A stretch of 64,000 bases of DNA from Roseovarius sp. MMSF_3359 (GTDB lineage Bacteria; Pseudomonadota; Alphaproteobacteria; Rhodobacterales; Rhodobacteraceae). The notes under the pieces were generated by a model. That model was not told the origin of the DNA, made no database searches, and saw only the letters and a list, made by a program, of their open reading frames with translations. How positions within the stretch are numbered: the first letter of the stretch is position 1; the number at the start of each line of letters is the position of its first letter. Below are positions 1 to 8,354 of the stretch, one piece after another. The DNA lies in NCBI RefSeq assembly GCF_030733385.1, contig NZ_JASHJC010000006.1:218382-282381 (forward strand), in the 5' to 3' direction. A program made the translations under genes and the position numbers.

Positions 1-615
1 GATGAAGTCGATGTTTCTGACGAATGCCCCCATATCCTTGGCGGTGTTTTCATCGCCTGTCCCCATGCTACGTGCCAGGGTGTCGATCACAATTAGGGGG
101 ATGTCATCAAGTCGCTCAAGAGCACTAACAAGGGCAGTTGCATCGCCCTTTGCGCAGAGATCCAGGGCTGTTGGCAGGAGTAAGAATTCCCCATTCCCTT
201 CAATGCTTTGAATGAGTTCAGGTTGGTCAAGCCGTATCGCCTCAATGCGGTTATTGATGCCATACCCGCCTTCACCGGCTATGTAGAGTACCGGACCATT
301 TGATCCCTCGTTCACCCCACCAATGAGATGCCCGTGCCAAGGCCTTCCAGCGGCCACATGCATGGCCAGATCCAGAGCGAAGAAGGTCTTCCCAACATTA
401 CTTTCTCCGTAGACCACGCTCACCGTTTCTCGGTCGATCCACCCTTTCACCAGGTATCGCGACTTGATGACCGGCCTGATGCTGGAGATAGGCTCTAGAG
501 CCCTGCGCAGGGCGCTTGCACGCTTAGGAAGTTCTGGTGCGATATATACAGGCGCGCTGCCCACCTCTTTGAGGTGCGCTGTATCTTGTGCATGGAGGCC
601 ATCGAACGAAGTCAC
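1..615 (-). CDS. AAA-family ATPase, RepA-like (partial, 3' end outside window)
   Basis: The minus-strand frame is open from a GTG at 615 to the window edge, giving 205 codons. It has a Walker A motif GESNVGKT about 70 residues in, and a Walker B-like stretch LIVIDTLAR followed by GTGDEN. This is the pattern of the RepA/RecA-like hexameric helicase-ATPases found in phage-plasmid-like and island elements, where they help replicate or mobilise the element. The GTG overlaps the TGA of the upstream gene in a GTGA arrangement, so the two are probably translationally coupled. Context (AlpA regulator and integrase on the same strand) supports an integrated element. Whether it has the primase domain often found in such proteins cannot be seen. 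Confidence 0.8.
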   Translation of the reverse strand, partial: MTSFDGLHAQDTAHLKEVGSAPVYIAPELPKRASALRRALEPISSIRPVIKSRYLVKGWIDRETVSVVYGESNVGKTFFALDLAMHVAAGRPWHGHLIGGVNEGSNGPVLYIAGEGGYGINNRIEAIRLDQPELIQSIEGNGEFLLLPTALDLCAKGDATALVSALERLDDIPLIVIDTLARSMGTGDENTAKDMGAFVRNIDFI

Positions 616-1013
616 GCGGCTTTCCTCCCCGTGACATGGTCCAGAAATGCAAGCTGTCGATCCGCATGCATCCGATTGAACGCTGCGAGACAGTAGGCAT
701 CAAGTTCCTCTTCGGAAGCCAGGTCAGCCCAATGTGCCGCCTGATCCATCTCAGAGAACAACGCCACTTGAGGCATGCCAGCCCCCTCAGGAAGAACTGC
801 ACCTGCAGTCAACTCAGCTTGGTGAGGGGGGAGTGACTTCAATGCTGCGTACGCGATTGCAGCACGCTCTTCGTCCTTGAGGCGAACGGACCAGACGCCC
901 GACAGCTTGACCCAGGAGTTGAAATCACCCAGGTGGAGGGCAAAACCCAGCACTTTAGCTGCCTTCCTGTGTTCTTCAGACACGGCTGCACTGAAATGAG
1001 ACGTGCTTCTCAT
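612..1013 (-). CDS. Hypothetical protein of the integrated element
   Basis: This 133-aa ORF lies between the AlpA-like gene (1 bp upstream) and the RepA-like ATPase (4 bp overlap), so it belongs to the same short operon. I do not recognise a domain. The sequence is soluble-looking, mildly acidic in its second half, and lacks a signal peptide or membrane segment. The tight packing between two recognisable element genes, rather than homology, is the reason to call it real. A role in element replication or in controlling the ATPase would be a guess. Confidence 0.65.
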   Translation of the reverse strand: MRSTSHFSAAVSEEHRKAAKVLGFALHLGDFNSWVKLSGVWSVRLKDEERAAIAYAALKSLPPHQAELTAGAVLPEGAGMPQVALFSEMDQAAHWADLASEEELDAYCLAAFNRMHADRQLAFLDHVTGRKAA

Positions 1014-1223
1014 TTAGGCGGCCTCACGCTGAGCTTTTGCTTCTTCGATGGCGGCGGCAATTTCTGATAAGGACCATCTGGTCATGCCGCCGATTTTCAC
1101 GGGTTGGGGAATGGTTCCGTCAGACACGCGACGCCATACCGTGGCGACGCTGCAGCCATAAGCGGCTGCCGTGTCCTTTACCGAAACCAGTCTGTCAAAA
1201 GACTGTGGGGCCATTTTCAACAC
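1014..1223 (-). CDS. AlpA-family HTH regulator / excisionase-like protein
   Basis: A 69-aa protein with a winged-helix MerR/AlpA-type fold: residues 11-40 read VSVKDTAAAYGCSVATVWRR, then a wing (DGTIPQPVKIGG) and RWSLSEIAAAIEE. AlpA-type proteins activate or repress integrase and excision in P4-like elements. The gene ends at 1014 and the next gene starts at 1013, so it heads the short operon with the RepA-like ATPase. An ATG four codons in (MAPQ) is an alternative start. Assignment to the AlpA/excisionase group is firm; which step it controls is inferred. Confidence 0.8.
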   Translation of the reverse strand: MLKMAPQSFDRLVSVKDTAAAYGCSVATVWRRVSDGTIPQPVKIGGMTRWSLSEIAAAIEEAKAQREAA

Positions 1224-1343
1224 CTCGCGGTTGGTTGCGACATGTTGATAGAATCTCAGTTAAAAATTAGGCGGACCAGTCCGTCAAATCAGGCCATCTC
1301 GGCGTTTAATGCAGCGAAAACCACAAACTAGCGGCATTAATGG

Positions 1344-2030
1344 CTAATAATCGTACGGCGCTTCTGGTCGCCTACCTTTTTGGTTCCACTCGGCGGGCCG
1401 TTTGCTTAATTCAATATCGCGCGCTCGATCCCGATTGACGTTAAGGTTCTGTTGAATCCAAGAAACTCGCTCAACAACCGTTGGACGTTGAAGTACTTTT
1501 TCCAACATCAGAGCGATGTAAAACTTTTCGTATGCCGCTTCAATTTCGGCGCGCGTAGACAAGCTGTACCCCACGGGAATACTTGGAGTAAGGTCGACAT
1601 CCTTAGTTAATTCACGAAAAGCATCTTCGGCAAAATCGACATCTATGTAAATTGTCCAACCTTCTACCAACTCAATGTTCCGATTCTGGCGAAGAAGGAA
1701 GTTACGTTTAGGCACAGTGCCTTCTGCCAAATCTGGGAAAAGAAACTGTTTTAGGAGATCAGCGGGAAATAATTGCCACCCGGCATTCTCTCCGTCGAAA
1801 TTAGCAACTTCCAAATATTTCGTACGCTCTAAAATCGCATCAACGACCAAGTCTTTCCGTTTTCGCTCCCACGAACCAAACGATCCATCTCTATCTTGTC
1901 CCTGCCAAATGCCAAGAGCATTTTGGACCACTTTCCAAAAATGGCTGAGTTCGAGGAAGCGCCGCCAGTACCCACCCTCATCATCACTGTGACTGTACAG
2001 TCGAAGTTGCAACTCTATCGGATCAGGCAT
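1344..2030 (-). CDS. Unrecognised protein, cargo of the integrated element
   Basis: A 228-aa ORF from the ATG at 2030 (MPDPIELQ); an in-frame ATG at 2048 would add six residues. No known domain is apparent. It is rich in Trp, Tyr and charged residues, with no signal peptide or membrane helix. The C-terminal third (about 160-228) is helical and basic, with a QQNLNVNRDRARDIELSKRP segment that could be a nucleic-acid-binding or protein-interaction tail. Its codon use is visibly more AT-rich than the surrounding chromosome, for example AAT, TTA and AAA runs. It sits between the integrase and the AlpA gene, a place where small islands often carry a defence or fitness gene. Confidence 0.6.
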   Translation of the reverse strand: MPDPIELQLRLYSHSDDEGGYWRRFLELSHFWKVVQNALGIWQGQDRDGSFGSWERKRKDLVVDAILERTKYLEVANFDGENAGWQLFPADLLKQFLFPDLAEGTVPKRNFLLRQNRNIELVEGWTIYIDVDFAEDAFRELTKDVDLTPSIPVGYSLSTRAEIEAAYEKFYIALMLEKVLQRPTVVERVSWIQQNLNVNRDRARDIELSKRPAEWNQKGRRPEAPYDY

Positions 2031-2084
2031 TCTTGTAACCCTCGGCACATGTTTGTGCTCTGTTCCAGTGCCTTACATTTCCAC

Positions 2085-3284
2085 TCATCGCACCATCCTT
2101 ACAACTTCACCGGATTTGCCAAAAGCGAACTGACCCCAGGTAGCCATCAAACTACGGCGGCGCTCAAAGAAATCGCTTCGCGCATAGGCGCGCTCGGTTT
2201 CGTTTCCGATTGCGTGGGCCAAAGAGGCTTCTGCAACCTCTCGGTCGGCATGCGCGCTTTCGCTGCACCAATCGCGGAAAGTCGACCGGAATCCATGAAC
2301 GGTAAACCCCTCGCGCTTCATGCGCTTTAGCAGGGACTTAAAGACCATGACCGATTGCTCTCGGGTTGCGCCGCGCTTGTCGCGAGACGCTGCTGGGAAA
2401 ACAAAATCAGCATCAAGGCCACGCATTCCCTCCAGTACTTCTATGGCCTCCTCAGAGAGTGGCACACGATGTTCCAGGCCGCGTTTCATCCGGTCAGCCG
2501 GTACGGTCCAGATCCTCTCATCGAAATCAATCTCTGACCACCTGGCCCCGCGTGCTTCGCCTGACCTGGCTGCGGTTAGGATGATGAACTGCAATGTCCT
2601 GGCTGAAACACTCTCGCGCTCGGATAGCTGACCCATAAACTCAGGCAGGTGTTCCCATTTCATAGCCGCCATATGCGCTGCACGACGCTTTACGGTAGGC
2701 AAGGACTTCGTAAGCCCGTCCACTGGATTGGGGTTCGGGTATTGGCCAGCACCTCTTGCCCAATCGAACACCGTCGAAAGGCGTTGCTTAAGTCTCTTGG
2801 CGGTTTCATGGCGCTCAACCCAAATCGGCCCCAGGACATCGAGCACATCTGCGCTTGTGATTGACTCAATCGGGCGGCTGCCAAATCGCGTGTTGGCATG
2901 CTTATCGACAGTGCTCCACCAGGTCTGCGCATGTTTCTCGTTCCGCCAAGTCGGCAGAAGTCCCTCGTAGACGCGTTTCGCTGCTTCCTCGAATGTCAGC
3001 ATCTCGCGCTTACGCTCATCCAAAGGGTTCACGCCCTTACGTGCAAGCAGCCGAAGAGGGGATGCTTCTTCACGTGCCTTTGCCAACGAAACATCCGCAA
3101 TCGACCCAAGGCCAATCTCGACCCGGTAGGGGTTTCCGCTCGCAGTACGCCTTCCCTTGATTGTTGTTCTGAGTATCCAGGATTTCGTACCACCAGGGGC
3201 GACGCAGAGATATAAACCCAACCCATCGCTGTACATGCCCGGCTCTTTGGCCGTCTGAACCTTTCTGGCAGTCAAGTTGTTCAT
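2085..3284 (-). CDS. P4-type tyrosine-recombinase integrase
   Basis: About 400 aa from the ATG at 3284 (MNNLTARKV); a start at 3311 would add nine residues. The N-terminal DUF4102-like arm-binding domain (DGLGLYLCVAPGGTKSW) is followed by a core-binding region around LTFEEAAKRVYE. The catalytic domain shows Arg in TAARSGEARGARW, His-x-x-Arg in VHGFRSTFRDW, His in LAHAIGN and the nucleophile Tyr in AYARSDFFERRR. This is the intact R-H-R-H-Y set of a P4/CP4-57-type integrase, which integrates elements into tRNA or tmRNA 3' ends. It lies at the edge of the element next to ordinary chromosomal genes and looks functional. Confidence 0.93.
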   Translation of the reverse strand: MNNLTARKVQTAKEPGMYSDGLGLYLCVAPGGTKSWILRTTIKGRRTASGNPYRVEIGLGSIADVSLAKAREEASPLRLLARKGVNPLDERKREMLTFEEAAKRVYEGLLPTWRNEKHAQTWWSTVDKHANTRFGSRPIESITSADVLDVLGPIWVERHETAKRLKQRLSTVFDWARGAGQYPNPNPVDGLTKSLPTVKRRAAHMAAMKWEHLPEFMGQLSERESVSARTLQFIILTAARSGEARGARWSEIDFDERIWTVPADRMKRGLEHRVPLSEEAIEVLEGMRGLDADFVFPAASRDKRGATREQSVMVFKSLLKRMKREGFTVHGFRSTFRDWCSESAHADREVAEASLAHAIGNETERAYARSDFFERRRSLMATWGQFAFGKSGEVVRMVR

Positions 3285-3432
3285 CTGTTTTCCCGCCGAT
3301 TTTCCCACCACAAAATATAGGATTGATTGCGACGGGCTGCAACGATTTGCGATAGAGATTACAGCAGAGTCTTTGAATCTAAGTATAAATTGGAATGACG
3401 TGAAACGGTCTGCGACATCGGTTATACGGACC

Positions 3433-3444
3433 TAGGCTCCACCA
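3433..3444 (+). other. Candidate attachment-site core (tRNA/tmRNA 3'-end-like)
   Basis: The short sequence TAGGCTCCACCA resembles the acceptor-stem 3' end plus CCA of a tRNA (Ala-like) or tmRNA. It lies about 120 bp upstream of the integrase start, between the element and the chromosomal CDGSH gene. No complete tRNA is present around it: the preceding bases do not form a T-arm with a 7-nt loop. This is what is expected for the att copy left at the far end of an element whose intact target gene lies on the other side, to the left of the window. The call rests on a 12-base resemblance only. Confidence 0.35.
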
Positions 3445-3557
3445 AATCTCAAAAATAATCCAGAGAATCGCTCGCGGACGCTGTCAGTTGCGCTATGCGT
3501 AGCGCCTTTGTCGCGCTCAACGCACACGGTGCGGGAAGAGCCACCAAGACGGGCGCG

Positions 3558-4184
3558 TCAATCGTCCTGCCACCCCGCATCCCGGTGCGTGCCGTCGCAA
3601 TAGGGTTTGTTGCCCGACAACCCGCAACGGCAGAGAACATATTTCTTCGACGACATCCCCTGGCCCTGCGCACCCACCGGCGATTTGACGTTCTGCACCC
3701 AATAGGGGCCATTCTTTTCGATGGTGACGTCACACCGCTCCGCCAGACGATGTTCGCGCGCGCCGTCCGGGCGTTTCAGCGCAAGCGCGCCCGAGGGGCA
3801 GGCGGTGATCACCGCTTCGACCTCGGCCACCGCTCCCTTGTCAGGCTGGACCCAGGGTTTTTGCTCGGGGTTGAAGATGTGACTGGCCAGGCGCCCACAC
3901 TCGGCGGCATGGGAACAGAGCAGTGGGTTATAGGTCACTGTCACCTCGGCCCCCTCATAGGTCAGCAGTTTGTCGGGGCCTGCGGGCTCACCACCGCGGC
4001 TTTCGAAACCGGCCTCCTTATGGCTGCCATCGCAGAAGGGTTTCATCTCGGATCGGCCACAGCGACACAGCGCCATCACTTCCTTGATCTCGATCTCGGC
4101 ACCATCGGGTCCGACCATGCGTCGGATGCCCTTGGCGACCAGCGGGCCGTTTTCGCGTTCTTCAATTACCGGGTCTTCGCTCAT
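3558..4184 (-). CDS. Double CDGSH iron-sulfur protein with central ferredoxin-like domain
   Basis: A 208-aa protein starting at MSEDP (ATG 4184, preceded by GGGAG). It has two CDGSH motifs: C40-x-C42...C51-D-G-S-H55 and C185-x-C187...C196-D-G-T-H200. Each should bind a 2Fe-2S cluster through three Cys and one His, as in mitoNEET. Between them, residues 70-140 look like the divergent single-cluster ferredoxin domain (Cys90, Cys96 and Cys129 in ACPSGAL). Such fusions are known in bacteria and are thought to act in redox or iron handling. No partner gene is adjacent, so the substrate is unknown. Confidence 0.85.
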   Translation of the reverse strand: MSEDPVIEERENGPLVAKGIRRMVGPDGAEIEIKEVMALCRCGRSEMKPFCDGSHKEAGFESRGGEPAGPDKLLTYEGAEVTVTYNPLLCSHAAECGRLASHIFNPEQKPWVQPDKGAVAEVEAVITACPSGALALKRPDGAREHRLAERCDVTIEKNGPYWVQNVKSPVGAQGQGMSSKKYVLCRCGLSGNKPYCDGTHRDAGWQDD

Positions 4185-4249
4185 CTGGACACTCCCTGAT
4201 TCTCCCGAAAGTGTAGCCCGAACGCCTGATGGCGCCAAAACCGCGGCAC

Positions 4250-5227
4250 CTAGAGCGCGCGCGCCAGCCTGTCCATCACGCCCACCAGTTCGGCACTGAT
4301 CCCCGGCTCCGACAGGGCATGACCCGCCACCGGGATCATCCTCAGATCGGCCTTTTTGCCCCAGGCCTGCGCCAACCGGTAGGCGGTACGTGGCGGGCAG
4401 ATCATGTCGTATCTACCCTGAACAATCGTGCCGGGGATATGGGCGATCCGGCTCACCTGATCCAGGATCTGCCCGTCGTATTCGAGAAACCCGCCATGGG
4501 TGAAATAGTGGTTTTCGAGCCGTGAAAACGCGCGCGCATAATCCGCCGGGCTGTCGCCGCTGGTGCCGTTGGAATGCACGGTCGCCACGGCGTTTTCCCA
4601 GGCTGCCCACGCCTTGGCATAGGTCGTCTCGGTCGCCCGGTCGCCAGAAAAGAGCCGCCTGTGATAGGCCGCGATCATGTCGCCGCGCTCGTCTTCGGGG
4701 ATCAACTCCTGAAACCGGTCCCAGGTTTCGGGCCAGAACTGCCCGGCAGCCCCGCCATAGAACCACTCAAGCTCGGCCTGCGTCATCATGAAGACACCGC
4801 GCAGCACAAGCTGGTTGACCCGGTCCGGATGCGCCTGCGCATAGATCAGCGCGAGCGTCGCACCCCAGCTTCCGCCGAACACGGTCCAGGTCTCGATCCC
4901 GAAACGCTGGCGAATATGCTCGATATCGGCCACCAGGTGCCATGTCGTATTGGCCTCCACGCTGGCATGGGGCTTCGACCGGCCACACCCGCGCTGATCG
5001 AAAAGTACGATGCGATAGACCGCTGGATCGAAATAGCGCCGCATCGCCGGGCTGCACCCGCCGCCTGGCCCGCCATGCAGCACGACAACCGCTTTACCTT
5101 CGGGGTTGCCCGATTGCTCCACATAAATCTTGTGCCCGTCGCCCACATCCATCATTTGCCGGTCGAAAGGTTCGATCGGCGGGTAGAGATACTGGACTGC
5201 GCTCTTTTGGCCTGAGAATTTGTCCAT
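4250..5227 (-). CDS. pip: Prolyl aminopeptidase (proline iminopeptidase)
   Basis: A 325-aa alpha/beta-hydrolase that releases N-terminal proline from peptides (family S33). It has the oxyanion segment HGGPGGG at 51-57, the nucleophile elbow GGSWG with Ser120, and a likely catalytic Asp274 (GRYDMICPP) and His303 (VAGHAL). The length and the cap region match cytosolic bacterial Pip, and there is no signal peptide. It is divergent from ubiG, with the two start regions only about 50 bp apart, so the pair may share a promoter region. Confidence 0.92.
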   Translation of the reverse strand: MDKFSGQKSAVQYLYPPIEPFDRQMMDVGDGHKIYVEQSGNPEGKAVVVLHGGPGGGCSPAMRRYFDPAVYRIVLFDQRGCGRSKPHASVEANTTWHLVADIEHIRQRFGIETWTVFGGSWGATLALIYAQAHPDRVNQLVLRGVFMMTQAELEWFYGGAAGQFWPETWDRFQELIPEDERGDMIAAYHRRLFSGDRATETTYAKAWAAWENAVATVHSNGTSGDSPADYARAFSRLENHYFTHGGFLEYDGQILDQVSRIAHIPGTIVQGRYDMICPPRTAYRLAQAWGKKADLRMIPVAGHALSEPGISAELVGVMDRLARAL

Positions 5228-5276
5228 GATCGTCCTATATAACGGGCAACACCATCAAGAACCTATGGAGAGCAGA

Positions 5277-6023
5277 ATGCAAGCCGCTCAGACAACGATT
5301 GATCCCGCCGAGATCGCCAAGTTCGAAGCGATGGCCGCCGAATGGTGGGATCCGACCGGCAAGTTCAAGCCGCTGCACATGCTCAACCCGTGCCGGCTGG
5401 ACTATATCACAGCGCAGATCGCCGCGGAATTCGATCGCGATCTGTCGGGGCCGGTGCCGTTCAAAGGGCTGCGCATTCTCGACATTGGCTGCGGCGGCGG
5501 ATTGCTGAGCGAACCGATGGCCCGGCTGGGCGCCGAGGTGGTTGGCGCGGATGCCGCCGAACGCAACATCCCCGTGGCAAAGGTCCACGCCGAACAATCC
5601 GGCCTGACCATCGACTATCGCCACACCACCGCCGAAGCGATGGCGGAGGCCGGGGAACAGTTCGATGCGGTGCTGAACATGGAGGTGGTCGAACATGTGG
5701 CCGATCCACTGGCCTACCTGACCGCGTGTCAGCAATTGCTGCGCCCCGGGGGCATCCACATCTGCTCGACCATCAACCGCAACGCCAAGAGCTTTGCGAT
5801 GGCCATTGTCGGCGCGGAATATGTCATGCGCTGGCTGCCCAAGGGAACCCATGAATGGAACAAGTTCATCACGCCCGATGAGCTTTATGATTTGCTGAAA
5901 AACGCCGGGTTAGAGCCTGTTGATCGCAAGGGATTCGTGTTCAACCCGGTCCTGTGGTCCTGGTCCCTGTCGCCGCGCGACCTGAGCGTCAATTACGTGA
6001 CGGCCAGCCTCAAGCCCGCCTGA
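5277..6023 (+). CDS. ubiG: Ubiquinone biosynthesis O-methyltransferase UbiG
   Basis: A 248-aa protein starting at [10 protein letters not shown] (ATG 5277, with GGAGAG about 6 nt upstream). It performs both O-methylation steps of ubiquinone synthesis using S-adenosylmethionine. Motif I of the Rossmann methyltransferase fold, ILDIGCGGG, is at about 67-75. The family signature [15 protein letters not shown] near the N terminus is characteristic of UbiG. An upstream in-frame ATG at 5220 would overlap pip and has no ribosome site, so it is unlikely. UbiG fits an aerobic, ubiquinone-using alphaproteobacterium. Confidence 0.93.
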   Translation: MQAAQTTIDPAEIAKFEAMAAEWWDPTGKFKPLHMLNPCRLDYITAQIAAEFDRDLSGPVPFKGLRILDIGCGGGLLSEPMARLGAEVVGADAAERNIPVAKVHAEQSGLTIDYRHTTAEAMAEAGEQFDAVLNMEVVEHVADPLAYLTACQQLLRPGGIHICSTINRNAKSFAMAIVGAEYVMRWLPKGTHEWNKFITPDELYDLLKNAGLEPVDRKGFVFNPVLWSWSLSPRDLSVNYVTASLKPA

Positions 6024-6030
6024 TCCAATG

Positions 6031-6477
6031 CTATTCCTTGGCTTCTAGCCGCCCGCGCAACTCTCGCATCACCGGCAGGGTGGCGCGCACCTTGTCCTCC
6101 CCCAATTCGGCCACCACCTCCGAGATCATCGGTGTGATCCCGTCAATCGCAGTCTCGCGCGCTTTGCGGCCCGCGGGGCTGATTGCGACCATCTTGCGCC
6201 GCGCGTCGTCCCAATCCGGGCGGATATGGATATACCCGGCCAGTTCCAGCTTGCGCAGCGTGTTGGTCATGGCCCCGCGCGTGACATGAAAGCTCTTGGC
6301 AAGCTGCGCCGGGCTGCGTTCGTCATTGATCCGTGCCAGGTGGTTCAGCACGGAAAAATGTGAGACTTCCATCCCCTTGGGCAACACCCGGCTCAGCCGA
6401 TTGCGGATCAGTTGATCGTTGGTCAGGATTTCACTGAACAACGTCACCGCAAGTGAGCTTTTGTTATCGCCAGTCAT
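6031..6477 (-). CDS. MarR-family transcriptional regulator
   Basis: A 148-aa protein with the winged-helix MarR fold. Helix-turn-helix residues are in RSPAQLAKSFHVTRGAMTNTLRKLELAGYI and the wing is RPDWDDARRKMVAISPAGR. MarR proteins bind palindromic operators as dimers and are usually released by small aromatic ligands or oxidants. Its ATG directly follows the stop of the nitrilase-like gene upstream, so it is the last gene of a grxC-nitrilase-marR operon on the minus strand. The target genes cannot be read from sequence. Confidence 0.9.
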   Translation of the reverse strand: MTGDNKSSLAVTLFSEILTNDQLIRNRLSRVLPKGMEVSHFSVLNHLARINDERSPAQLAKSFHVTRGAMTNTLRKLELAGYIHIRPDWDDARRKMVAISPAGRKARETAIDGITPMISEVVAELGEDKVRATLPVMRELRGRLEAKE

Positions 6478-7317
6478 TCAAAGGCCGCCAAAATCGGTTC
6501 CATGCGCCAAAGATGGGATGCGCTGCCGTGCTTGTGCCACCTCAGCCGGGTCAAGATCAACGATTTTGATACCCGGCGTCTCACCCGCATCCGCCAAAAC
6601 CCGTCCCCAAGGGTCTATTGCAAGGGAATGGCCGTATGTTTGCCGCTCCTTGCCGGCCTGCGACAAATGCGCGCCGGTTTGCGCGGGGGCCAGGACGTAA
6701 CAGCCGTTTTCAATGGCCCGGGCGCGCAGCAGGACCTCCCAATGGGCCGCACCGGTGACTGGCGAGAAGGCGGAGGGGACGGTGATGATCCCTGCACCGG
6801 CCTGCGCCAATTGCCGGAAGAGGTGCGGGAAGCGAAGATCGTAACAGATGGTCATGCCGACAGCATGGCCGTCCACATCGCTCAAAACGGCGCGCTCTCC
6901 GGGGCGATAACCGGCGGATTCGCGATAGGTTTCCGTCTCGGATACCTGTACGTCGAACATGTGTATCTTGTCGTAGCGCGACCTGATCTCACCTTCCGGC
7001 GTGATGAGGAAAGACCGGTTCACAAACCTGCCATCAGGATCATCGGACCTCAGCGCCAGCGACCCGATCAGCAGCCAGACACCCAACCGCGCGGTTTGCT
7101 TGCGAAGCGCCGCCAGGGTGATGTCGTCATCCTCAGTCCGCAACACCGCGGCCTGATGGGTGCGACTGGTCGAGACGCAATTCGTGACCTCGGGGGTCAG
7201 GACAAATCGCGCGCCCTTTCCCGCGGCCTCGTCGATCAGGGATTGTGTGACAGGAAGGTTGCGGGACGGATCATCACTGCTGTTGAGCTGAACAAGGGCC
7301 GCACGCAACCGGGTCAT
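6478..7317 (-). CDS. Carbon-nitrogen hydrolase (Nit family amidase)
   Basis: A 279-aa protein from the ATG at 7317, which overlaps the grxC stop as ATGA. The nitrilase-superfamily triad is visible: Glu43 in LTPEVTN, Lys117 in YDKIHMFD and Cys158 in GMTICYDLRFP. The last two contexts are typical of the Nit1/Nit2 branch, which includes deaminated-glutathione amidase and omega-amidase. Coupling to glutaredoxin supports a link with glutathione repair, since deaminated glutathione is a Nit1 substrate; that substrate is inferred. Confidence 0.88.
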   Translation of the reverse strand: MTRLRAALVQLNSSDDPSRNLPVTQSLIDEAAGKGARFVLTPEVTNCVSTSRTHQAAVLRTEDDDITLAALRKQTARLGVWLLIGSLALRSDDPDGRFVNRSFLITPEGEIRSRYDKIHMFDVQVSETETYRESAGYRPGERAVLSDVDGHAVGMTICYDLRFPHLFRQLAQAGAGIITVPSAFSPVTGAAHWEVLLRARAIENGCYVLAPAQTGAHLSQAGKERQTYGHSLAIDPWGRVLADAGETPGIKIVDLDPAEVAQARQRIPSLAHGTDFGGL

Positions 7318-7571
7318 GCGGCCAGGAGCGCATCCAGCTTGCCTGCGCGCTCCAACGCATAAAGATCGTCGCACCCCCCGACATGCACATCGCCCACGAA
7401 AATTTGCGGCACGGTGCGGCCGCCATTGGCGCGCTGGATCATCTCGGGTTTGCGCGACGGGTTGGACCAGACATTGATCTCCGAGAAATTGACGCCCTTA
7501 TCTTTCAGAAGACGTTTCGCCGCGTGGCAAAAGCCGCACATAGGCGAGGTATAGATTTCAACTGGTTTCAT
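7314..7571 (-). CDS. grxC: Glutaredoxin 3
   Basis: An 85-aa thioredoxin-fold protein with the dithiol active site CGFC (Cys12-Cys15), the cis-proline region GGRTVPQIFVGD and the C-terminal GGCDDLYALE, all diagnostic of GrxC. It reduces protein and low-molecular-weight disulfides using glutathione. A GTG one codon upstream (7574) is an alternative start. It overlaps the nitrilase gene by 4 bp and lies downstream of comF on the same strand, 36 bp away, so all may be co-transcribed. Confidence 0.93.
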   Translation of the reverse strand: MKPVEIYTSPMCGFCHAAKRLLKDKGVNFSEINVWSNPSRKPEMIQRANGGRTVPQIFVGDVHVGGCDDLYALERAGKLDALLAA

Positions 7572-7607
7572 CACATGAAGTTCCTGTAGCAGATGTTGAA
7601 CAGGAAC

Positions 7608-8336
7608 TTAGGCATCCCGGGCCGCCCGCGCTAGGGTGAGAGTGCACACATCTTTGGCACCACTGGACAAACAGGCCTCTGTGGCCGCCGCCAATGTGGC
7701 GCCCGATGTCATCACGTCATCTATCAGCAGCACAGGCCTGCCTGCCAGGCGATGCCGGCGCTTCGGATGTACGTCGATTGCGTTGGATAGGGTCGAAAAC
7801 CGCGCATCATGATCGAGCCCGCCGAGGGATTGCGTGTGGCGCGGCCGAATCAGGAGGTCCGGGCAATGCGACAGGCCCGTCTCTGCGGCGATGCCTTTGG
7901 CGAGCAGCGCGGACTGGTTGTATCGCCGTTTCAACAGACGCATCCAGTGCAGCGGTATCGGCGCGATCAGCATCCCGTCACACAGCAATGGTTTGGCCGC
8001 CTGCGCCATCCACACCGATGCCGGGCGGACAACATCCTGCCGATCCCCGTGTTTCAGCGCCAGAACCAGCTTACGCGCGTTGTCCCGATAGACGAGCGCA
8101 GCGCGTCCCCGGCTCCAGGGCCGGTCGGTCCTGAGGCAATCGTCACAAATCTCGGCCGCACCCGTCTCCTGCCCCGGCAACGGTACGCCACAGAGATCGC
8201 AACAAAGGCCGGAGATGAACGGCGTATCGCGCCAGCACGCCCCGCAGAGACCGAAATCACTATCGACATTGACGCTGCAGACCGTACATCGCGGCGGGTA
8301 AATCAGGTGCAAGACCGTTTGAAACCCTACCGCCAT
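7608..8336 (-). CDS. ComF-family phosphoribosyltransferase-like protein
   Basis: A 242-aa protein from the ATG at 8336. An N-terminal zinc-ribbon of CxxC pairs (RCTVC, LCGAC, CDLC, CDDC) is followed by a phosphoribosyltransferase domain. The PRPP loop is VLLIDDVMTSGAT near residues 203-215, and RRYNQSALLAKGIA is the conserved ComF segment. Family members act in DNA uptake or related processes in some bacteria; here the role is unproven. The open frame runs much further upstream to 9098, but that part is antisense to the methyltransferase gene and is not coding. The gene is divergent from that gene with 18 bp between starts. Confidence 0.88.
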   Translation of the reverse strand: MAVGFQTVLHLIYPPRCTVCSVNVDSDFGLCGACWRDTPFISGLCCDLCGVPLPGQETGAAEICDDCLRTDRPWSRGRAALVYRDNARKLVLALKHGDRQDVVRPASVWMAQAAKPLLCDGMLIAPIPLHWMRLLKRRYNQSALLAKGIAAETGLSHCPDLLIRPRHTQSLGGLDHDARFSTLSNAIDVHPKRRHRLAGRPVLLIDDVMTSGATLAAATEACLSSGAKDVCTLTLARAARDA

Positions 8337-8354
8337 CGCCCTATTGTCCCCGCC

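Noticed and set aside
2..211. Plus-strand ORF at the left edge
   Set aside because: Antisense to the ATPase whose Walker motifs are clear on the minus strand.
3400..3450. Complete tRNA gene at the element edge
   Set aside because: Only the acceptor end is tRNA-like. No T-arm, anticodon arm or D-arm can be folded from the preceding bases.
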